DNA of 64,000 bases from Marinobacter similis. GTDB lineage: Bacteria > Pseudomonadota > Gammaproteobacteria > Pseudomonadales > Oleiphilaceae. Below the pieces are notes generated by a model that was not told where the DNA came from, did not search any database, and was given only the letters and a program-made list of their open reading frames with translations. Within the stretch, counting starts at the first letter, position 1. Every line of letters begins with the position of its first letter. Below, piece by piece: positions 60,184-64,000 of this stretch. Both the position numbers and the translations under genes were made by a program. Location: NCBI RefSeq assembly GCF_000830985.1, contig NZ_CP007151.1, positions 3,038,001 through 3,102,000 of the forward strand, given 5' to 3'.

Positions 60184-61148
60184 ATGACCAACAAGCTTGA
60201 ACAACTGAAGACCATGACCACCGTGGTGGCCGACACCGGCGACATCGACGCCATTGCCCAATGGCGCCCGCAAGATGCCACCACCAACCCTTCCCTGCTG
60301 CTGAAAGCTGCCGCCTCAGACGCTATCGCCCGATGCTGGATAAAGCCGTTGCCGATGCCCGTCGCCACGGTGGCTCCGACGCCGAACAGCTGACCGTTGC
60401 TACCGATACCCTGGCGGTGCTGGCCGGGCGGGAAATCCTGAACCTGATTCCCGGCGTAGTCTCCACCGAAGTGGATGCGCGTTTGTCGTTTGACACCGCC
60501 GGCACCCTGGAACGGGCCCGTCGGCTGGTGGATTTGTATGACAAGCAAGGCGTGGACACCAGCCGGGTGCTGATCAAGATTGCGGCCACCTGGGAAGGCA
60601 TTCGTGCCGCCGAGCAGCTGGAGAAGGAAGGCATTCGCTGCAACCTCACCCTGTTGTTCTCGTTCATTCAGGCGGCTGCCTGCGCCCAGGCCGGTGCGTT
60701 CCTGATTTCACCATTTGTCGGCCGGATTCTGGACTGGCACCTGGCCAACAGCGGCCGAGACAGTTACCCGGCGGCAGAAGACCCGGGCGTGCTGTCGGTT
60801 TCCAGGATCTATAATTACTTCAAAGCCAATGACTACAAAACCGTGGTGATGGGCGCGAGCTTCCGCAACACCGGCGAAATTGAAATGCTGGCAGGCTGTG
60901 ACCGACTGACCATCAGCCCGGCCCTGCTGCAGGAGTTGCAGGATGACACCGCGCCGCTGAGCCGGAAATTGTCGGCCGAAGGCGTAAGTTCACCGGACAA
61001 GCTGGGCACGGTGAACGAGCGGGTGTTCCGCTGGGAGTCCAACGAAGACGCCATGGCCACCGAGAAACTGGCCGATGGCATCCGCCGCTTTACCGCGGAT
61101 CAGATTGAACTGGAACAGCGGGTGCGCCAGTTGGCCAAAGCGGCCTGA
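60184..61148 (+). CDS. tal: Transaldolase (frameshifted in this sequence)
   Basis: 321 residues after one C is restored near 60322 (GCTAT where GCCTAT is expected). It starts [20 protein letters not shown], and [13 protein letters not shown] holds the first catalytic region; the Schiff-base lysine is in [12 protein letters not shown]. Transfers a dihydroxyacetone unit between sugar phosphates in the pentose phosphate pathway. It is followed by the TerB-like gene after 44 bp. Confidence 0.94.
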
Positions 61149-61192
61149 ATTCACCACTGTTTGCAACGTAACAGGAGTGCGACTGCCCCAAC

Positions 61193-61639
61193 ATGTTAGA
61201 TCAACTGAAAAAGCTGTTTGCCGCACCGGAATCAGAGAATCAGGAGCCGGACAACCACCAACTGGCGGTGGCGGCCACCGCCTTGATGGTGCAGTTGTCC
61301 CGGGCGGACCACAACGAGGATGAGCGCGAGCTGCAAACCATTGTGGACTGTGCGGTGAAGGCGCATCAGGTAACCCGCGACGAGGCCGAGGCGATCCTGA
61401 AGGACGCCCTGGACCACGCAGACGATGCCACCTCGATGTACGAGTTTACCGGGCAGATCAACGAGCACCTGGACCAGAACGCCAAGCAATCGCTGCTGGA
61501 AAGTATCTGGCGTGTGGCCTTTGCCGATGGCCGGATCGACAAGTACGAAGAACACCTTATTCGCCGTATGGCGGACCTGCTGCATCTTAATCACCGGGAA
61601 TACATGCAGGCGCGGCACCGGGCGGAGAATTCAGGATAA
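61193..61639 (+). CDS. TerB-like (COG4103) protein
   Basis: An intact 148-residue all-helical protein. ALMVQLSRADHNEDERELQTI and IWRVAFADGRIDKYEEHLIRRMADLLHL are the paired acidic helices of TerB-type domains, which may bind metal. The role is unknown in most bacteria; a link to tellurite resistance applies only to the name-giving protein. It is between the tal and DAHP synthase genes. Confidence 0.85.
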   Translation: MLDQLKKLFAAPESENQEPDNHQLAVAATALMVQLSRADHNEDERELQTIVDCAVKAHQVTRDEAEAILKDALDHADDATSMYEFTGQINEHLDQNAKQSLLESIWRVAFADGRIDKYEEHLIRRMADLLHLNHREYMQARHRAENSG

Positions 61640-61684
61640 CGAGTGCCGGGTGACGAGCGTGCCGGCTAACACAAAGGAGACTGT

Positions 61685-62811
61685 ATGCTAGCCATTCTTC
61701 ATCCCAACACCGCGTTGGACAGCGAAGCCTACCGCCTGACCATGCACTACCTGGAGAACCTGCCCGGGGTATCGGTGCGGGTTCACGAGGTACAGGGCAC
61801 CACCCAGCGGCTCACGGAAATCTACCTGCTGGGCGACACCAAGGGCCTGGATAAGGAAGAAATCGAGCGCTGCCGGCGGTTGAGCGGGCCATCCGTATTT
61901 CCGATGACTACCGCATTCTGGGCCGTCACAAAGACGACCGGCGCCAGAGCGGCTTCACCTACAACGGCGTGGACTTCAATCAGTCCAACCTGAACGTGTT
62001 TGCCGGGCTGTGTGCGGTGGATGTGCCGGAACACGTGGACATGATGATGCGCGCCCTGCAGGACAGCGGTGAAGTGTGCACCCGCATGGGCGCCTACAAG
62101 CCGCGCACCAACCCCTATTCGTTCCAGGGCCACGGCAAGGGTTGCCTGCCCTGGGTGTTTGAAAAGGCGGGCAAGCATGGCATCAAGGTGATTGCCATGG
62201 AGATTACCCACGAGAGCCACATCGAGGAAATCGATACCTGCCTGGAACGCCTGGGCCGCCCGACCGGTGTCATGCTTCAAGTCGGCACCCGGAATACCCA
62301 GAATTTTGAGTTGCTGAAGGCAATTGGCCGGCAAAGCGAGTATCCCGTATTGCTCAAGCGCGGTTTTGGCATCACCCTGAACGAATCCCTGAATGCCGCC
62401 GAGTACCTGGCCAGCGAAGGCAACGCCAACGTGATCTTCTGCCTGCGGGGCATGAAGACCGAGGCCGGGCAACCGCACCGCAACATGGTCGATTTTGCCC
62501 ATGTGCCAGCGGTGAAGCGGCTAACGCGGATGCCGGTGTGTGTGGACCCGTCCCACTCGGTGGGCAGCCGGGACCGCGCCCCGGACGGCATCCTGGATGT
62601 CATGCACGCCACCGCACAGGGCGTGATTGCCGGTGCCAACATGGTGCTGGTGGACTTCCACCCGAAACCCGAACGGGCACTGGTGGACGGCCCCCAGGCC
62701 TTGTTGATGAACGAACTACCCGCCTATCTGGAAGATATCCGGCTATGCCACGACACCTGGACCAAACGCCAGGCCATTTACCAACGCCTTCAAGGTGAAC
62801 CACCAGAATGA
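61685..62811 (+). CDS. 3-deoxy-7-phosphoheptulonate synthase (DAHP synthase; frameshifted)
   Basis: 375 residues after one C is restored near 61871. An N-terminal ferredoxin-like domain of about 90 residues (MLAILHPNTALDSEAYRLT) precedes the barrel. YKPRTNPYSFQGHG and VCVDPSHSVGSRD hold substrate and metal ligands, and KRGFGITLNESLNAAEY matches the I-beta class. It joins PEP and erythrose 4-phosphate to start aromatic amino acid synthesis; the enzyme at ppsA (28651) makes PEP and the transaldolase makes erythrose 4-phosphate, both in this window. AAAGGAG precedes the start. Confidence 0.92.
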
Positions 62812-63608
62812 TTGTTTACGGACACAGAGGCGCCAAAGGCGAGGCGCCTGAAAATACATTGCCGGGCTTTATTCATGCCTACCGCCATGGCATCCGGCAT
62901 TTTGAGTTGGATCTGGTGCTGTCGAAAGACGGCATCCCCGTGATGGTGCACGATCTGACCGTTACCCGCACCACCAGCCATACCGGTGATGTGGGCGCTT
63001 TCACGGCGGCTGAGCTGGCCGACATGGACGCCCGGCGCAACACCAGCTCCTGGCCCCGCAAGATTGGCATTCCCACCCTGGAAGACCTGCTGGACCAGTT
63101 TGACGATCTGGAGCACCTGCAGCTGGAGGTCAAGAAAGATACCCGGCAGCGCCTGAACATTCTGTGCAACCGCCTGACCGAGATCATTCAGCGCCGCAAC
63201 CTGTACAAGACCGCCACCATTACCTCATCAGACACCTGGTTTCTGAAGGAAATCCGTCGGCGCAACAAGCACATTCAGATTGGCTTAGTGGCAGAGCGCA
63301 AGTTCCCACGGCCGTTGAACGTGGCCACGCGGCTTGGCTGTAGCTACCTGTGCTTGAACTGGAAGTTGTGTTCGAAGGAAATCGTGGAGAACGCACACCG
63401 CCGGGACATGCACGTGTCTACCTGGACGGTAAACCGCATTCACGACATGTTGCAGCTGGAGGAAATGGGGGTGAACAGCATCATCACCGATTACCCGACC
63501 AGCACCCGAATGTTTTTCGACAACCGGGCCAGGGCACTGATGCCCCTGCCCCAATCGCAATCGGAGACTGTGCCGGACACCGATTCAGCGCTGCCCACCG
63601 GCGGCTGA
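62808..63608 (+). CDS. Glycerophosphodiester phosphodiesterase family protein
   Basis: An intact 266-residue cytoplasmic protein. The N-terminal VYGHRGAKGEAPENTLPGF and FELDLVLSKDGIPVMVHDLTV supply the His and acidic residues of the GDPD metal site; NWKLCSKEIVENAHRRDMHV and TWTVN follow. It cleaves glycerophosphodiesters to glycerol 3-phosphate and alcohol. It overlaps the DAHP synthase stop by 4 bp (ATGA), so the two are translationally coupled, though their reactions are unrelated. Confidence 0.92.
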   Translation: MIVYGHRGAKGEAPENTLPGFIHAYRHGIRHFELDLVLSKDGIPVMVHDLTVTRTTSHTGDVGAFTAAELADMDARRNTSSWPRKIGIPTLEDLLDQFDDLEHLQLEVKKDTRQRLNILCNRLTEIIQRRNLYKTATITSSDTWFLKEIRRRNKHIQIGLVAERKFPRPLNVATRLGCSYLCLNWKLCSKEIVENAHRRDMHVSTWTVNRIHDMLQLEEMGVNSIITDYPTSTRMFFDNRARALMPLPQSQSETVPDTDSALPTGG

Positions 63609-63615
63609 AGCCGGA

Positions 63616-64000
63616 TCAGAAGATCCGGTTCAGGCCGTTCAGCGCGGCTACCCGGTAGGCTTCTGCCATGGTCGGGTAGTTAAACGTGGTGTTGATGAAG
63701 TAGTTCAGGGAATTGGCTTCCCCTTCCTGGTTCATGATGGCCTGTCCGATGTGGACGATCTCGGCCGCCTGGTCCCCGAAGCAGTGAATGCCCAGAATCT
63801 GGCGGCTTTCACGGTGGAACAGGATCTTCAGCATACCCACCGCATCGCCGGTAATCTGGGCACGGGCCAGGTCTTTGAAGAAGGCCTGGCCTACTTCGTA
63901 TGGCACCTTCGCTTCGGTCAGTTCACGCTCGGTTTTACCGACGGAGCTGATCTCGGGAATGGTGTAGATACCGGTCGGCACATCCGAGACATAGCGGAAG
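63616..64000 (-). CDS. sthA: Soluble pyridine nucleotide transhydrogenase, C-terminal part (partial)
   Basis: The gene runs out of the window; the 127 C-terminal residues are present. [31 protein letters not shown] begins the dimerisation domain typical of flavoprotein disulfide reductase relatives, and [20 protein letters not shown] and [23 protein letters not shown] match SthA closely. SthA passes electrons between NADPH and NAD. No redox-active cysteine pair is expected in this part. Confidence 0.92.
   Translation of the reverse strand, partial: FRYVSDVPTGIYTIPEISSVGKTERELTEAKVPYEVGQAFFKDLARAQITGDAVGMLKILFHRESRQILGIHCFGDQAAEIVHIGQAIMNQEGEANSLNYFINTTFNYPTMAEAYRVAALNGLNRIF

Overview
The window reads as chromosomal DNA of a GC-rich marine gammaproteobacterium, most likely Marinobacter or a close relative. 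This is inferred from gene families and gene order (yceD-rpmF-plsX-fabD-fabG-acpP-fabF-pabC-mltG-tmk, ppsA/ppsR divergent, gltX with tRNA-Ala and tRNA-Glu, paired PutP symporters, TAXI-TRAP transporter), not from a database search.

Layout. 1-9.6 kb: transport genes on the minus strand (oxidoreductase, TauE-like permease, TRAP permease and binding protein, two PutP sodium symporters, AraC regulator). 9.6-21.2 kb: thymidylate kinase, the fatty-acid synthesis cluster, phospholipid entry (plsX), ribosomal protein L32, and maf, sppA, a HAD phosphatase and rluC. 21.2-32 kb: rne with a long leader, several small conserved genes, rraA (RNase E regulator), and ppsA with its regulator ppsR. 32-39.7 kb: M16 protease, a PEGA/MORN protein, a membrane-tethered response regulator, a MobA-like transferase and a pterin-synthase-like protein. 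39.8-41.6 kb: two tRNAs and gltX. 41.7-52.9 kb: zinc-binding protein behind a Zur box, AEC transporter, BLUF photoreceptor, diguanylate cyclase, cytochrome c, serine deaminase, lipoprotein amidase and a Gfo/Idh oxidoreductase. 59-64 kb: dusA, transaldolase, a TerB-like protein, DAHP synthase, a phosphodiesterase and the end of sthA.

The most unusual part is 53.0-58.6 kb: a low-GC block of minus-strand genes, each followed by an attC-like recombination site, i.e. an integron gene-cassette array with no integrase in view. One cassette carries two genes that look like a Pycsar anti-phage system: a three-TM effector of the PycTM type and a class III nucleotide cyclase with a C-terminal AGS-C-like domain. 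The cyclase has an in-frame TAA just after its first catalytic aspartate.

About two dozen genes, including essential ones (fabF, fabG, fabD, gltX, rne), are interrupted by frameshifts. Each can be repaired by adding back one or two bases, mostly at short runs of G or C, and no case needs a base removed. About 42 bases are missing in all. I read this as sequence or assembly error rather than gene decay, and give full-length reconstructed coordinates for these genes.
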